From: Cristatella mucedo
Lineage: Eukaryota > Bryozoa > Phylactolaemata > Cristatellidae
DNA: 64,000 bases
Assembly: GCA_009760855.2 (NCBI GenBank)
Contig: WPIO01000014.1
Location: 4,334,501-4,398,500, forward strand
Reading direction: 5' to 3'
The position numbers were made by a program, and so were the translations under genes. A model generated the notes under the pieces. It did not search any database. It was not told where the DNA came from and worked only from the letters and a program-made list of their open reading frames with translations. This document shows positions 9,359 to 20,401 of this stretch, one piece after another. Within the stretch, counting starts at the first letter, position 1. Each line of letters opens with the position of its first letter.

Positions 9359-12300
9359 TATCGAAAAAGTCATCAAAAGGGAAACTTGTTTCATACTGAA
9401 GTAAGAAGACTAATGAATATTGATGTCATAACTCCAAGTAAAAGTATTGCTTCTAGGCTTCATAAGTTTAAATTAGATTTTGTTGGAGCAAGTGGAAAAC
9501 ATGAGAGATATGTTCTTAAAGGAAGAGACTATTCTGCAACTGAAATTGATTTTTTTAATAGTATAGTACCAAGTTATAACAATGTATTAAAAGAAGTAAC
9601 AACTACATTTTCTTCATTTAAATTACAAACGAAGATTTCAATTCATATCGCAATCAAACTGACACACATTCACATAGTGTTGTAACAGGTTCTAAGTTAG
9701 TTGCAGTAGTTAAAAGATCTGATTATACTAATATTATTAAAGACCAATTAAAATCTTTAAAGGAATCAATAGAAAAATGATTGACAAGAATCCGGGTTCT
9801 GGTTGGAGACTAATCGGTGTAAAACGTCTTGAGATTAATGTTGGTGAATATATTATTAGAGCAGGCTCGTCTTATTTACCACTACCAACTGGTTTAGCAA
9901 AGAAGCGTTGTTGTATTTATATAAAGAATGAAGATACATATTGTGCTTTATGGTGTGTATTAAGATTCCTAAATCCTATAAGTGTACATCCAGAGAGATA
10001 CATTGATTTAATTAATATATTAAGAAGTAATTATCAAGAACTAAATGAAGCTCTTTCACAACTTGAATGGCCACTCAAAGTAATTGATATTAAAAAACTA
10101 GGTAAACTATTTAATGTTAGTATAAATGTTTATGAATATAATGACAAATCAGGTGTATGTATCAGGTCTAAGGATTGTATCAAGAAAATTAGAGATTCCT
10201 GATAGACATATTAACCTTTTATTGATAACGAAATCTGAAAAAGTCATTATGTATTGATAAATAATGTTAATGGTCTCTGTAGAACATCTAATAAAGGGGG
10301 ATCAGTATTTTATTGTCACAGGTGTATGGATAAATTATTTTCAGATGTAGATTTTCAGAATCATTTAGATTTATGTAAAGGTCTTAACTCTAGTTATTCC
10401 AAATTAAAAATGCCAGGTATTGTTGAAAATAAGAAAACAGGACGAACAAAAGATACTACACTTTTAAGTTTTAGTGACCATGAAAAATTTATTAAGTCTC
10501 CATACGTTTGTTATGCAGATTTTGAGTTTGAATGTAAAGACGTGTGATGTGTGTTATGAAAGCATAGTATCTAACAATATTAATCCAACTTATTGTAATA
10601 GTAAATTAACAACGGTAAATTAGTAAATTAGTGAATTAACAAAATTAACAACATGCAGTGAATCATGTACAAATATGTTACAAGTTCCATGTGGTTCATG
10701 TGCGATTGTTATTCATACTAATGGAAATGTTATAGATAAGTTTTTAAGCAGAGGTAAGGATTGTGTTGAACTACTATTAGAATTTATAATTAATACTTAT
10801 AACGAATTTTAAAATGAGCTATTAAATCACGTTGAAGCACCTATTATTTTTTATTCTGATGTTCATAAACAATTTAATGATGCTACAAAATGTTGGATTT
10901 GTACAAAAGAATTTAATGATGTAAATGGATAGTTTAAAGTAAGAGATCACTGTCATTTTACGGGTATGTTTAGAAGAGTAGCACATAAACTTTGTAATTC
11001 ACTCGTCAGATTCAAAAAAATTAGCTGGAAACTTCCTATCTTTATTCACAACTTGAAAGGATATGACTCTCATTTGATTGTGAAAGGAATGTCAACATTT
11101 AGTCTTAATTGTAAACCTGTTGCACATAATATGGAGAATTATATGTCAATGTCATTTGAGAATTTTGAGTTTAAAGATTCATTTAATTTTATAAATAATG
11201 GTTTAAGTGATATTGTTACTTCATTAAAGAAAGCAAATTCAAACTTTGATGTTTCAATTGGTGTCTTTAAATCATTATATCCACACATTGATGTTAAGGT
11301 TCTCAAAGATGCTAAAACAAGAAAAGGAGTTTATCCGTATGAGTACATGGATTCTTTTGATAAATTCAATAAGTACCAGATTCCAGAGATTAAAGCATTC
11401 AACAGTAAACTCACTTTTGATAAGGGTATTACTGCTGAAGACCATGAACACGCACTAAATGTATTTAAACTTTTCAACATGAAAGATGTAGGAGATTATC
11501 ATGATATTTATCTATATGCAGACGTTACACTTCTTGCTGATTGCTACGAAGCATACAGAAACAGTTTTATTGAATTGTTTAAACTTGATCCTGCTCATTA
11601 TCTATCTGCACCACACTATGCATGGTCTTGTACTTTGTTTTACACCAAATGTACTATAAATGTTTTAGGAAAGAAGGAAAAAGACTTACAACTATATCAA
11701 AAATTTAAGGAATCAATAAGAGGTGGTGTCTGTCAAGTCAGTAAAAGACTTTGTAAGGCTAGTGACAATAATCATATTGTGTACTGGGACGCAACAAGTT
11801 TATATCCGACTGTTATTATGTGGTGTTTACCTATTTCAGAACCTAATGAAGATGATTTAACTAATTGGTCACTTGAAAAAAAATGTCACTACCAAAGATG
11901 GAGAAACAGGAATATTTACCTTATGTGATTTAGAGTATCCAAAGGAATTGCATGATTTACATAATGATTATCCACTTTGTCCTGAAAGTAGGGTTGTTGA
12001 TGGTTCTAAGTTTTCAAGATACCAACAAAAGTTTTCATCTGGTCCGAGTACTGTGCCAAAATTGATTTGTGATTTTAATAATAAAACTAATTATCTAACA
12101 CATTACAGATACTTTCAAATTGTTGTTAGTAAAGGTTTGATTCCAACTAAAATACATAAAGTATATAAATTTAATCAAGAACCTTGGGCAAAACCATTTA
12201 TTGATATATGTGCAGATAAAAAGATTGAATTTGAACGTAAAGGTGATAGCTTCAAAAGAAATCTATATAAAGGTTTTATGTGTCAAATCTTTGGAAAGAC

Positions 12301-13040
12301 ATGTGAGAATGTAGAAAACAGAACGTTTGTTAGATTAGTAAATACAGGAACGGATAAGAATGATTCATTATATAATAAATTAATGAGAGATCCTAGACTT
12401 AGAGATTAGATGCTTTGATAAAACTTTAGTTGGTTTCGGACATTCAAGAAAGACTACACTTCTAAACAAACCAATGTTCATAGGAGTTGCAATTCTTGAT
12501 TTATCAAAATTACATATGCAAAGGTTTTACTTTGACACATTGAAGGCTAACTTTAATGATAGATTAGGTTTATTATACACTGATACTGATTCATTAGTTG
12601 TTGATATTAAAAGTGAAAACTTTGAGAAAGAGATGTTTGATATTAAAGACTGGTTTCATAAAGACGAGTTTGGTAAATTCAAAGATGAAATGGATGGAGC
12701 AAAGATTGATGAATTCATTGCTTTAAGACCAAAACTATATTCTGCTGCTTCTACTAAATCAATTATGAAAGCAAAGGGTGTTCCAAAAGAAGTAATTAAG
12801 AATTCAAAGATAACACATAACGAATACATTCAATGCCTATCTAGAGCAAATGAAATTTACGTTAATAATCTTGATACCAAAGACTTTGATGAGACACTTG
12901 ATAGAGATTTCTATCGTATGACAGAAAGTAAACATAATATTTTTACAAAGAAACTTAAGAAAAGAGCACTATCAGCATTTGAATTAAAGCGTTACTGGTT
13001 AGATTGTGGTTGTTGTAGTTATGCCTATGGTCAGTTATAA
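9356..13040 (+). pseudogene. polB: protein-primed family B DNA polymerase, frameshifted
   Basis: Expected to replicate the element by protein priming from the terminal repeats. In order: an N-terminal region ending in a SSYLPLP segment; a FYCHRCMDKLF zinc-finger-like segment near 10310; Exo I YADFEFE near 10520; Exo II HNLKGYDSH near 11050; Exo III YADVTLLAD near 11515; motif A DATSLYP near 11790; a motif B region YKGFMCQIFGKT near 12270, where the usual Asn is Cys; motif C YTDTDS near 12575; and a C-terminal segment ending YAYGQL. It is broken into at least six segments lying in all three forward frames, with breaks near 9640, 10200, 10550-10960, 11900 and 12410. Full span (about 1,220 codons) fits Polinton polymerases. 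This copy cannot make an active enzyme. Confidence 0.95.
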
Positions 13041-13135
13041 GATTGATAAAGCTTTAAGTGAAGGTACTAATCCAGGTCGATGTGATAAATGTGTTTAACA
13101 AAACATATTAATAAAATAATTTCATTATTATAGAA

Positions 13136-13372
13136 ATGGAAAACGAAAATCCAGAGTTTTTAAAAGTTGAAGAAGACTCTATGAATATAATTATTTCAGA
13201 TACTGAGTCAATATCAGATACAGAATCCGAAGATCCTGATTACATACCCGAATCTGAATCTGAATCTGAATGTGAGTTTGAATCTGCTGAAGATGACTTC
13301 ACTTTCTATACTGAAGCTGATGATATACCTCCTTTTCGAAGTGATTATGTAAATAAGGAAACTGATTTATAA
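13136..13372 (+). CDS. small acidic protein
   Basis: 78 residues, intact, with start box TTATTATAGAAATG. The middle is built of Ser-Glu and Asp repeats (SESESECEFESAEDD). No transmembrane segment or known domain is seen. Low-complexity acidic proteins can bind basic proteins or be regulators, but nothing here decides that. It follows the polymerase and precedes three related small genes in the same direction. Confidence 0.6.
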   Translation: MENENPEFLKVEEDSMNIIISDTESISDTESEDPDYIPESESESECEFESAEDDFTFYTEADDIPPFRSDYVNKETDL

Positions 13373-13397
13373 AACAAATATTTATACTTATATAGAA

Positions 13398-13669
13398 ATG
13401 GACGTCTCAAGAATTCTAAGCTGTGAACAATCCAGAGATATGGCTGTAAAGATCTGTCTTCAAAAACTAAAAGGAAATGATCAACGTATAGTTAGACACT
13501 CTCTTGATTCATTCCAGATTTAGAGAGTTCGTTTGCTAGTGTTCTTATAGAAATATCTGAAGCTTCTGATAAGCTAATGGAGTGTAGAGGTAAGATAAAT
13601 AAAATGCTTGAAGAAGCATCTAAGAAATCAAAAAAACAAAAAACAAAACAAGGCGTACAATTTAATTAA
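13398..13669 (+). pseudogene. small helical protein, tandem paralogue 1, frameshifted
   Basis: Starts after CTTATATAGAAATG with MDVSRILSCEQ. A frameshift near 13515 separates the N-terminal part from a continuation that ends with a Lys-rich tail and TAA at 13667. The start matches the two following genes (VSRIL-C) and the charged helical C-terminus is similar. Function unknown. Confidence 0.6.
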
Positions 13670-13705
13670 TTGTATTAAACAATTTATAAACCTTATTTAG
13701 AAAAA

Positions 13706-13971
13706 ATGGATCAAAAAGTTTCAAGAATTCTTTGTTGTAAGCAAGCAGTAGAAATTGCAAAAATTGTATGCGGTTTTAATCATATTTTTGAAACTTCTAT
13801 AGATTTTTATAAGCATATTTTTGCATTAGATGATTCACAAATTTCTATTCTTTTACATGTTTGTGATGAAAGTGAAAAAATATCGAGGAAGTGAATAGAT
13901 CAAATGATAGATTCAATAATTTTCATAATATGATGGGAGATTTAAAAGCAAAAGCTAAACAAATTAATTAA
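13706..13971 (+). pseudogene. small helical protein, tandem paralogue 2, frameshifted near its 3' end
   Basis: Begins MDQKVSRILCC and runs 62 residues before a frameshift in the A-run near 13878. The other frame continues to TAA at 13969. The 5' flank and first about 20 codons are nearly identical to paralogue 3 (CCTTATTTAGAAAAAATGG against CCTTATATAGAAAAAATGG), showing recent duplication. A segment SQISILLHVCDE recurs in paralogue 3 as SKIFILLHICDE. No known domain. Confidence 0.65.
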
Positions 13972-13997
13972 ATAATTTATAAACCTTATATAGAAAA

Positions 13998-14270
13998 AAT
14001 GGATCAAAAAGTTTCAAGAATTCTTTGTTGTGAATATGGTGTAAGAATTGCAAAAATTTTTGTGGTTTTGAAGATGATACTCCTTATATTCCTTCAGATC
14101 TTTATAAGTATATTTTATAACTAAGTGATTCAAAAATTTTTATTCTTTTACACATTTGTGATGAATATGATAAAATGAAAAAGAAAGAAAGAAAATATAC
14201 CGCATCATTTGATAAGTTTCATCATACTTTTGATGAGTTAAAAACAAAAGCTGATCACTTTTACATATGA
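13998..14270 (+). pseudogene. small helical protein, tandem paralogue 3, broken
   Basis: Starts MDQKVSRILCCEYG after TTATATAGAAAAAATG. An early frameshift near 14060 and an in-frame stop near 14120 break it. The downstream part keeps the ILLHICDE motif and a Lys-rich coiled C-terminus ending at TGA 14268. It is the most damaged of the three copies. Confidence 0.6.
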
Positions 14271-14297
14271 GTAATTTCTTATTTTTTTATATAGGAA

Positions 14298-14774
14298 ATG
14301 CAGAACGATGTTACTGATCCCAATCTTGCTACAAGTGCTACTCTTCTGAAATCTCACGTTGATTATCTTGTTAGGTCAAGAATGACTGCATACGACCAGC
14401 AAACACTTGATTCGGATATTTCAGTTATGACTGATAATTCGGTTAAGAAATTCTATCTTGATGAATGTGATATCGAAGCTCAAAAGATTATAACAGCTGG
14501 CTTAACTGATGTAACAGCTAATCTTAAATCTACTGTTAGATCTAAAGTCGACGCCCTTCTTGACGATCCTTCTGAAATCTCTAGCTATACAACATGGATC
14601 GCATCTCAACTTCCAACACTCTTAACAGTTATATCAGGTGTGTCAGGAGTTAAAGCAGACATCTCTGGAATCGTTGAAGATGAGTGTTATGCAGTTCTTC
14701 CTGATCTATCTGACGGTGTTAGTGCAAGAAGACAAAAGGCAACTGCTGCAGCTTTAGAAGCACAATCAGCATAA
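14298..14774 (+). CDS. 158-residue helical protein of unknown function
   Basis: An intact frame after TTATATAGGAAATG, starting MQNDVTDPNLATS. It is mostly predicted helical and acidic. A moderately hydrophobic centre reads WIASQLPTLLTVISGVSG, and the C-terminus is Ala-rich (TAAALEAQSA). I recognise no family. Among the few long intact genes of the element, it may encode a small structural or accessory virion protein; that is inference from position only. Confidence 0.65.
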   Translation: MQNDVTDPNLATSATLLKSHVDYLVRSRMTAYDQQTLDSDISVMTDNSVKKFYLDECDIEAQKIITAGLTDVTANLKSTVRSKVDALLDDPSEISSYTTWIASQLPTLLTVISGVSGVKADISGIVEDECYAVLPDLSDGVSARRQKATAAALEAQSA

Positions 14775-14811
14775 TTAATTTAATTAAAACAAAATAAACA
14801 GTATTATAGAA

Positions 14812-15200
14812 ATGGGTATTGAAACAAGGAGTAAGGATTGCCTTAATGAAGTTCAAGGTCAGCAGCTTTCAAACTTTAAGATTTGTTCATATCCTATGGG
14901 TAGAATTGAGGACATTAGATCTACACCACTAAACGCTGTGAAGCTAGTTATTGAATACAAAGCTTTAAGAATCAATCACTCTGAACCAGAGATAGCAAAC
15001 ATATTTAGTAAAGTAAGATACGGTTCGATCTTTGAAGAGTTTCTCAAAGACTTATAAGTAGAAAAAATAAATAAAATTAGATCAGAAGCTTACTCTAAAA
15101 AAATATAATTGACAAAACAAATAAAAAAGAAATATATCAGGGAAAAGACTTTGAACTTCCGGAAGAGTTGATTAAAGAAACTATGGATTGGAGAATCTAA
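14812..15200 (+). pseudogene. unknown protein, about 130 codons, in-frame stop and frameshift
   Basis: Starts MGIETRSKDCLNEVQ after GTATTATAGAAATG. A TAA at 15055-15057 interrupts it, but the same frame stays open to 15108. A shift then leads into a frame with ELPEELIKETMDW that ends at TAA 15198-15200. The stop overlaps the stop of the convergent fibre gene (15197-15199). Contains YGSIFEEFLKDL. No known domain. Confidence 0.6.
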
Positions 15201-16178
15201 ACATTTAACATTCTAGCTTGCTTAAAGAAACCAATCTCAATAACATCAGAAGGACTAGGTGTTCTAAATCCTGCGTAACTTGGAACAGGATAACTAAGAT
15301 CGAATGTTATTATTTTTTATCCCTTTCTTCTGTGACAGTAAGGTTTTTTTTATAGAATTACTTAACATCAACATGAAATCACATTCGACACCGTAATAGG
15401 GTATATTAAGTAAATTAGATGGAAGAAAGTTGGGTGAGTAGAATTTATGGTAGCAGTTAGTAATTATATTATCATATTCTGCAGACAATTTTTCCACTGT
15501 TACCGACATTGTTGACGTAATAGTTCTATAGCTTATTCTAGTCATGTTATCATCTTTTAGAACAAACGATTTATTTTCAGCTGTTCTTTTATAGACATTA
15601 TAGTGTCATAATTGACAATGTTAGTATTATCATTATTTATTCTATTGATGTCTCTTATTTTTAGTGTTATTTTTTAGTATAGTGGTTTTTTAAGTTAATG
15701 TCAGATAGCTTTGCTAAGGTGGTGACAGTGGTGTTGTTAGATAAATTAATAACACTTTTAGTTCCTATCACTCCTTCAACTAATAATGACTCGTGGTTGA
15801 ACAGTCTAGTAGTTCTTAGAAATGATGTATAAGCTCTTTCTTTTGTGTATGAACAGCCGGTGGTGTTGTTAGCAGTTAATCTGTCTACTTCAAGAGTTCC
15901 GTCTATTACTTGTCCTCCTTCTGTTCCAGTCTTTGTATCAATATACTGTTTTGTTGATAAATCATTTCTATTCACCGCATAACTTATGTTTACATATTTT
16001 TTTTTCTTAGCAGATAAATCTCCTCTTACAATGTCATCAGAGTCTTTTCTAATATAATATTATCGGCAAAGGTTTTACTTACAGCGTCTAATTCACTAAT
16101 AGTAGAACCAATATTTGTTATTCTATTTTTACCAAGATTTAGAGTTCCATTCATTTCTAATAATCTTCTGCTAAGCAT
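15197..16178 (-). pseudogene. tail-fibre-like protein 3, frameshifted
   Basis: The ATG at 16178 follows the stop of fibre 2 within 1 nt. The N-terminal part has LNLGKNRITNIGSTISELDA, a copy of the fibre repeat (N-G-x-x-I-x-N-L-x-x-P, then DA, then Y-x-D). A second partial repeat includes STKQYIDTKTGTEGG near 15950. Breaks lie near 16035, 15640 and 15320. The C-terminal part, a putative knob, ends at TAG 15197. The last about 40 codons are outside the longest open frame and read through only after a shift. This is the third of three tandem fibre genes, possibly each with a different head. Confidence 0.75.
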
Positions 16179-16179
16179 T

Positions 16180-17050
16180 TTACGTTGTTACTATGTAAAC
16201 AAAGATATTTAATTCTTTATCAAATAGGCTTGAACCAGATATAAAAGCTGCCGATTGAACAAGTTTTTTACTTGTATCAAGTACATACCCACCGTATAAC
16301 TGATCTTGTAATGGAACTAACGTTTCTGGAAGAGGTTGTAGTATACCTTTTTTCCAGCTGTAAATTCATACAATGTTGTAACAACAAACAAACCCCTAGG
16401 GATAGTAGTATCAGCTAAAGTAGAGATCCAGCGACCGTTAATTGTTTTTCCATATAATTCTGTTGTTAAAGACCCATCAACGGTTGCTCTAAATCGTATT
16501 ACAGTAATATTCCCATCTGATATTCTGTTTAGATAGTTAAAGTTTACACCGTCATTAGGATTGACAGGGTCGTTTTCTAAGAAGATAGAGTATCCATTCA
16601 TATCTAAATTTCCATTAAGAGTTTCACCCGTTAGTTTAAGGAAGTTAGAGTCCATATAAGATTTATTTGGGATATCATTATCAGAAGTAGGAGGTCCTCC
16701 AACAGATACATTTCCATTTACAGTTAGTGTTCCATTAATAGTTCCACCAGTCTTAGACAGTTTACTGTCTGCATAATCTTTAGTTGCAGCATCACTAGGG
16801 TTTACAGGATTTGCTAGTTCTATTAACTTATAATTTTTCATATCGACATCTCCATCAGCCGTAGTTCCTCTTGATACTTTAGTAACGAAATTGGTATCTA
16901 TATAATTTCTATTTACTGCATCTTCAACATCAACAGGGTCACCTAAATCCTTTATCAAATTTCTATTCATACTTAAATTGCCTGTGAGTACATCACCACT
17001 TTTTTAATGTAATTTTTTATACCAATTCCTCTTCTTTTGGGTCTGAACAT
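16180..17050 (-). pseudogene. tail-fibre-like protein 2, frameshifted
   Basis: The ATG at 17050 lies in GTATAGAAATG, whose TAG is the stop of fibre 1. A frameshift in an A-run near 17000 separates the start from a 217-codon frame. That frame holds at least three fibre repeats: IKDLGDPVDVEDAVNRNYID, LIELANPVNPSDAATKDYAD, and the block with SKTGGTINGTLTVNG and LTGETLNGNLDMNG. In phages this repeat forms trimeric beta-structured shafts of tail fibres. A second shift near 16350 leads to the end at 16180. The C-terminal part (from about 16530) has no repeat and may be the receptor-binding head. Confidence 0.82.
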
Positions 17051-17060
17051 TTCTATACAA
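17051..17060 (-). promoter_or_regulatory. start box of fibre 2 overlapping the stop of fibre 1
   Basis: On the - strand ATTGTATAGAAATG: the TAG ends fibre 1 and the ATG begins fibre 2. A stop shared with the TATAG box also occurs before 20413. Confidence 0.6.
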
Positions 17061-17920
17061 TAGTAAAAAGAAAATCAATGTAAGTTATTCCACTTGCTAC
17101 AGTAAATTTATCGAGAGCATATCTACACGTTCCACCAGTGTTAATTATTAAAACTAGAGTACCACTAACTCCATAAGTATTGTCATTCGATAACTCTACG
17201 TAAGAGTTTGTTTTGTCAGTTACATACATAACTCCACTTACCATTGCAAAGTTGGGTAATACCCTTGGAAAGAATGTTTTAAGATTAATTGTGTAGTCGA
17301 CAACTTTTCCAGTGGCTGCTACAACAGGCTTGTCACTTGGTGTAAGTTGTTGGGGTTGAAATTTATTTCCTGTGCTACCATTAGCTGTAATAGTCAAGCC
17401 AAGCATATCAAGATAAAATACGTTTGGATAAGTACCAGAGCTTGCTCCAAAATATCTAAATGATATTTGTTTATTGTTATCTATATATTGTTTCGTTACT
17501 GTGTCAGAGTCTTTTAAGTTAGTAATATTCTTTCCACCCATATTCATGCTTTGCTGTTGCTTTACCTTGAAACACCTGTGTCATATTTTTTAATAGTCCA
17601 TAGTTTATAACTTTATAGGGTCTTAAATCACTGTATACAGTCCCGGCAGCAGAGTTGCCCGATATACCAAAAACATTCTTACAATTCAACTGCGACATCA
17701 TCTTTCCATTAGTCTTTGAAAGAAACCCTGACATACTTGAAACAGTTGCTAAATCACCTATAACATTTGTAGCAACACCACCTCCAAAGTTTGAACTAAA
17801 ACCATAGCTCCAGTTTATTGCATCACCATCATTAAGAGGGTAGCCTAAATTAGTTATTCTTTTTCCATTAGCGTTAAGATCATTGTAAATAGATCCGCTA
17901 ATCTTTCTAACTTTTTCCAT
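17053..17920 (-). pseudogene. tail-fibre-like protein 1, one frameshift
   Basis: The ATG at 17920 is only 13 nt from the divergent ATG at 17934. N-terminal part: NANGKRITNLGYPLNDGDA, one fibre repeat. A shift near 17545 leads into a second frame with MNMGGKNITNLKDSDTVTKQ, another repeat. The remaining about 130 codons are Thr/Asn/Val-rich, probably beta, and lack repeats: a candidate head domain. It ends TAG at 17053, inside the start box of fibre 2. Confidence 0.82.
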
Positions 17921-17933
17921 TCACTTATAATAT
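17921..17933. promoter_or_regulatory. 13-nt divergent start region
   Basis: The bases between the - strand ATG (17920) and + strand ATG (17934) read CACTTATAATATA on the + strand. Both start codons would have to be served by this AT box or by sequence inside the opposite gene. Confidence 0.55.
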
Positions 17934-18599
17934 ATGAAGAATAAAAAAGGTGTAGGAGTTGATAGTATAAAAGAAGGAATTGGAACAACTAAAGAAGTTT
18001 TATCTGGTGTTACAACAGCAACGGAAGTAGGTTCGAAAGCTGTTATAAAGATAGTACCCAAAGTTGCTATGAAGCTGTCCTTACAAGCCTCAAACAAGAT
18101 CGCAAAGATTGTTCCAAAGGTATTACAATCGTTTAAAGTTATTGGAACAGCTACCAAAGCTCTAGGAGGATTTCTATCAGGAGTGACAGGAATAGTAGAT
18201 CTTGGTTTGCTTATAAAAGAAATTGTTGATGACATATCTTCTGGTAAGTATGGTCAAGTCTTCTGGAAAACAATGGCAGATAAAAAAGAAGGACTGTCAA
18301 AGATGGTTGCAAGTTTAGAAGTAGGTTTCTACATTAATAAGATGTTATTAGAAGCGGAAAAGGCAAATAGTGATTGGTATCTTAACCCTAGTAAGTTGTT
18401 ATCTGATACATTTGGAGAAGAAGTTTCTTGGGATGCAACACAACTTGATCCAATAGCTTGGAAGAAAAACTTTCTTGAAATGAGAGGAGGTTTTCTACCT
18501 GCTATTCCAGCTATCATTGCTAGCATAGCAAGTGTAATAGGAACAGTTGGTTTAGAATTTTCAATCACTGTAGCCTTTGCAGGATTGATAAAAAAATAG
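17934..18599 (+). CDS. hydrophobic minor virion protein candidate (adenovirus pX/pVI-like)
   Basis: 221 codons, intact. The N-terminal half is Gly/Lys/Val-rich with repeating amphipathic segments (SKAVIKIVPKVAMKL, then SNKIAKIVPKVLQSF). Near residue 183 is MRGGFLPAIPAIIASIASV, a strongly hydrophobic stretch directly after MRGG. MRGG-F fits the adenain consensus (M/I/L)-X-GG-X known from adenovirus precursors, and GG followed by a hydrophobic helix is typical of pX/pVI-like proteins in adintovirus-type elements. The role would be membrane disruption or core packing (inference). The stop lies in an A7 run, and the gene may originally have continued into the next frame (see 18611). Confidence 0.6.
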   Translation: MKNKKGVGVDSIKEGIGTTKEVLSGVTTATEVGSKAVIKIVPKVAMKLSLQASNKIAKIVPKVLQSFKVIGTATKALGGFLSGVTGIVDLGLLIKEIVDDISSGKYGQVFWKTMADKKEGLSKMVASLEVGFYINKMLLEAEKANSDWYLNPSKLLSDTFGEEVSWDATQLDPIAWKKNFLEMRGGFLPAIPAIIASIASVIGTVGLEFSITVAFAGLIKK

Positions 18600-19029
18600 T
18601 AGATGAAGCAATGTATACTGCTAGAGCCCCTAAAATGAATACTCACGAAGAGAGAATGAGTGCTTTATCAGTTCAAAGAGAAATATTGAATAATGCTATT
18701 GTAGACTTGAAAGACATGATAGAACTACTTGATAAGGGTATAGATATAGATCTAAGTGATAAAGTACAGAATTCAGAAGTCAAAAACAGATTGACTTACA
18801 TTAATAAAAGTAAAGAACTTGTGGAGAAAGGAGGCGTTAGTTATAGCGAAGATTTAAAACGAGACATAAAAAAAGTAGAAGCTTCAACTGTTGGTGGTCG
18901 TGAAATGTGTGACTATAAAGCTGAGAGTGCAATGCTATTGAGTAATCTTTTTGCACAAGGTAAGAGTCAAGAAGAAATATATAACAAAATTATTAAACTT
19001 AGAGATGACCTAAAGAGAAGATGTACGAA

Positions 19030-19383
19030 CTAGAAGTCAGTGTAGCGAACTATTTTATTATCTTCTGTTAATGAATAAGTAAAATTAAGTTTAGCAAATT
19101 GCAAATGTAAACGTATAGCTTCCATGTCCCTAGCAACAGCTGCTTCATCTATATCATCAAATAAACCAATATAATAAGAAATTTTATTTACTCTTACTCG
19201 CGCCATCCATTTATTTGCACGTTCATGCCAAGATACACCAATAACACCAGAAGTGTGAATTCTTAGTTTTCTTTTATTTCTTTGATTTTCACCAGAAGTT
19301 GCTTCACGTAAATTATTAAAGGAATTATTTAGTTTATTATTATCAATGTGATATATCTGGATAATATTACATCTGGAAAACAT
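19030..19383 (-). pseudogene. AP2-HNH homing endonuclease, N-terminally truncated
   Basis: The antisense frame has YHIDNNKLNNSFNNLREAT with GENQRN, the second half of an HNH_3 nuclease motif. Then comes TSGVIGVSWHERANKWMARV and a second block YYIGLFDDIDEAAVARDMEA, which is a single AP2 DNA-binding domain ending FAKLNF. This HNH-AP2 order is characteristic of mobile endonucleases of phages and large DNA viruses. The usual first about 70 residues of the HNH part are absent upstream. The unit lies antisense inside the coiled-coil gene, whose frame is the same on both sides, consistent with insertion into it. Confidence 0.82.
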
Positions 19384-19550
19384 AAAAAAAGCAATTACTA
19401 GAGTAAATCAAGCAAAGACTAATGCAGCTAATCAAGAAATTAAAGAAATGCTCGATAGTGTTCAAAAACAGTTGCAAAAAGTCTTAACATTAATCCATCT
19501 ACTGGAACTCCAAAAAGGAAGAAAGGAAGTATAAAAGAACTTGAAGAATG

Positions 19551-19850
19551 TAATGTCATATGATGCATCTCCTTCAGTAACTCCACAAAGTCATAAAGAC
19601 CATGTGGGTGTTACGCAGGAGAGTTTTGTATAGCGCACTCACAGCCTAAGCGGCTTTCGGTACGCATTCGGTAGCCAACAGACTTCGTCTCACGCAACAA
19701 AGAGAAAGTGGGAAGCATAGCAGAGTCAGGAGAGCAGTTGAGGTAGTGAGTAGCATAGAAGTAGCAGTTCAGGACCGCTGAAAAAGATGTGCCACAGTCG
19801 GCAGTTGGAGAGTAGATGTCGTTGCGTAAGAAGAACCAACTATCACTAGC
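19551..19850 (-). mobile_element. LINE family B 3' fragment inserted in the Polinton
   Basis: About 300 bp nearly identical to 531-820 in the same (-) orientation, including CAGCCTAAGCGGCTTTCGGT. Flanks GAAGAA on the left and AAGAAGAA on the right suggest a short target duplication. It proves retrotransposition into the element after it joined the host genome. Confidence 0.9.
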
Positions 19851-20401
19851 ACTGCAAAGAAGAGAGGAAGAAAAAGAAAAACCACTTTACCAATTGTAAG
19901 TTATGCAGAACCTGCTACAGAACCTGCTACAGAATCCGGTGAACCTCAATTTACAACTGTGATAGAAGATACTTTACCTTCAATTATTGAAAACCGTGGG
20001 TTACTAGGCAAAAATTATTTGAAATTAGTATTATACCTAAAACAGGAAAAATGTCATCTACAATGAGTGAAGATATAAAGAAAATTACAGATGATAATAT
20101 TGTAGAGAGTCTTAATAATATCCAATCAGAATTAGAGAAGTTAGAAAAAAGAATTGTAAAGCAATAAAGTATTCTTGACCATATAAAATCATTAAAACCT
20201 AAATCAGGAGAAGGATTAAAGGTTGTTCCAATGTTTGTTAAGAGTGATAAAGAAGTATTTAATAAGATTGATTTATGGTTGAGAGAGCTTGTTTCTGGAA
20301 ATAAAGGAGTGGTAAATTCAAAGGGTGCTGCTGTAGATTATTTAGCTAGATCTAGAAAAACACCAAAGTCTTACGTTGCAAAAATAAATAATCTATTATT
20401 T

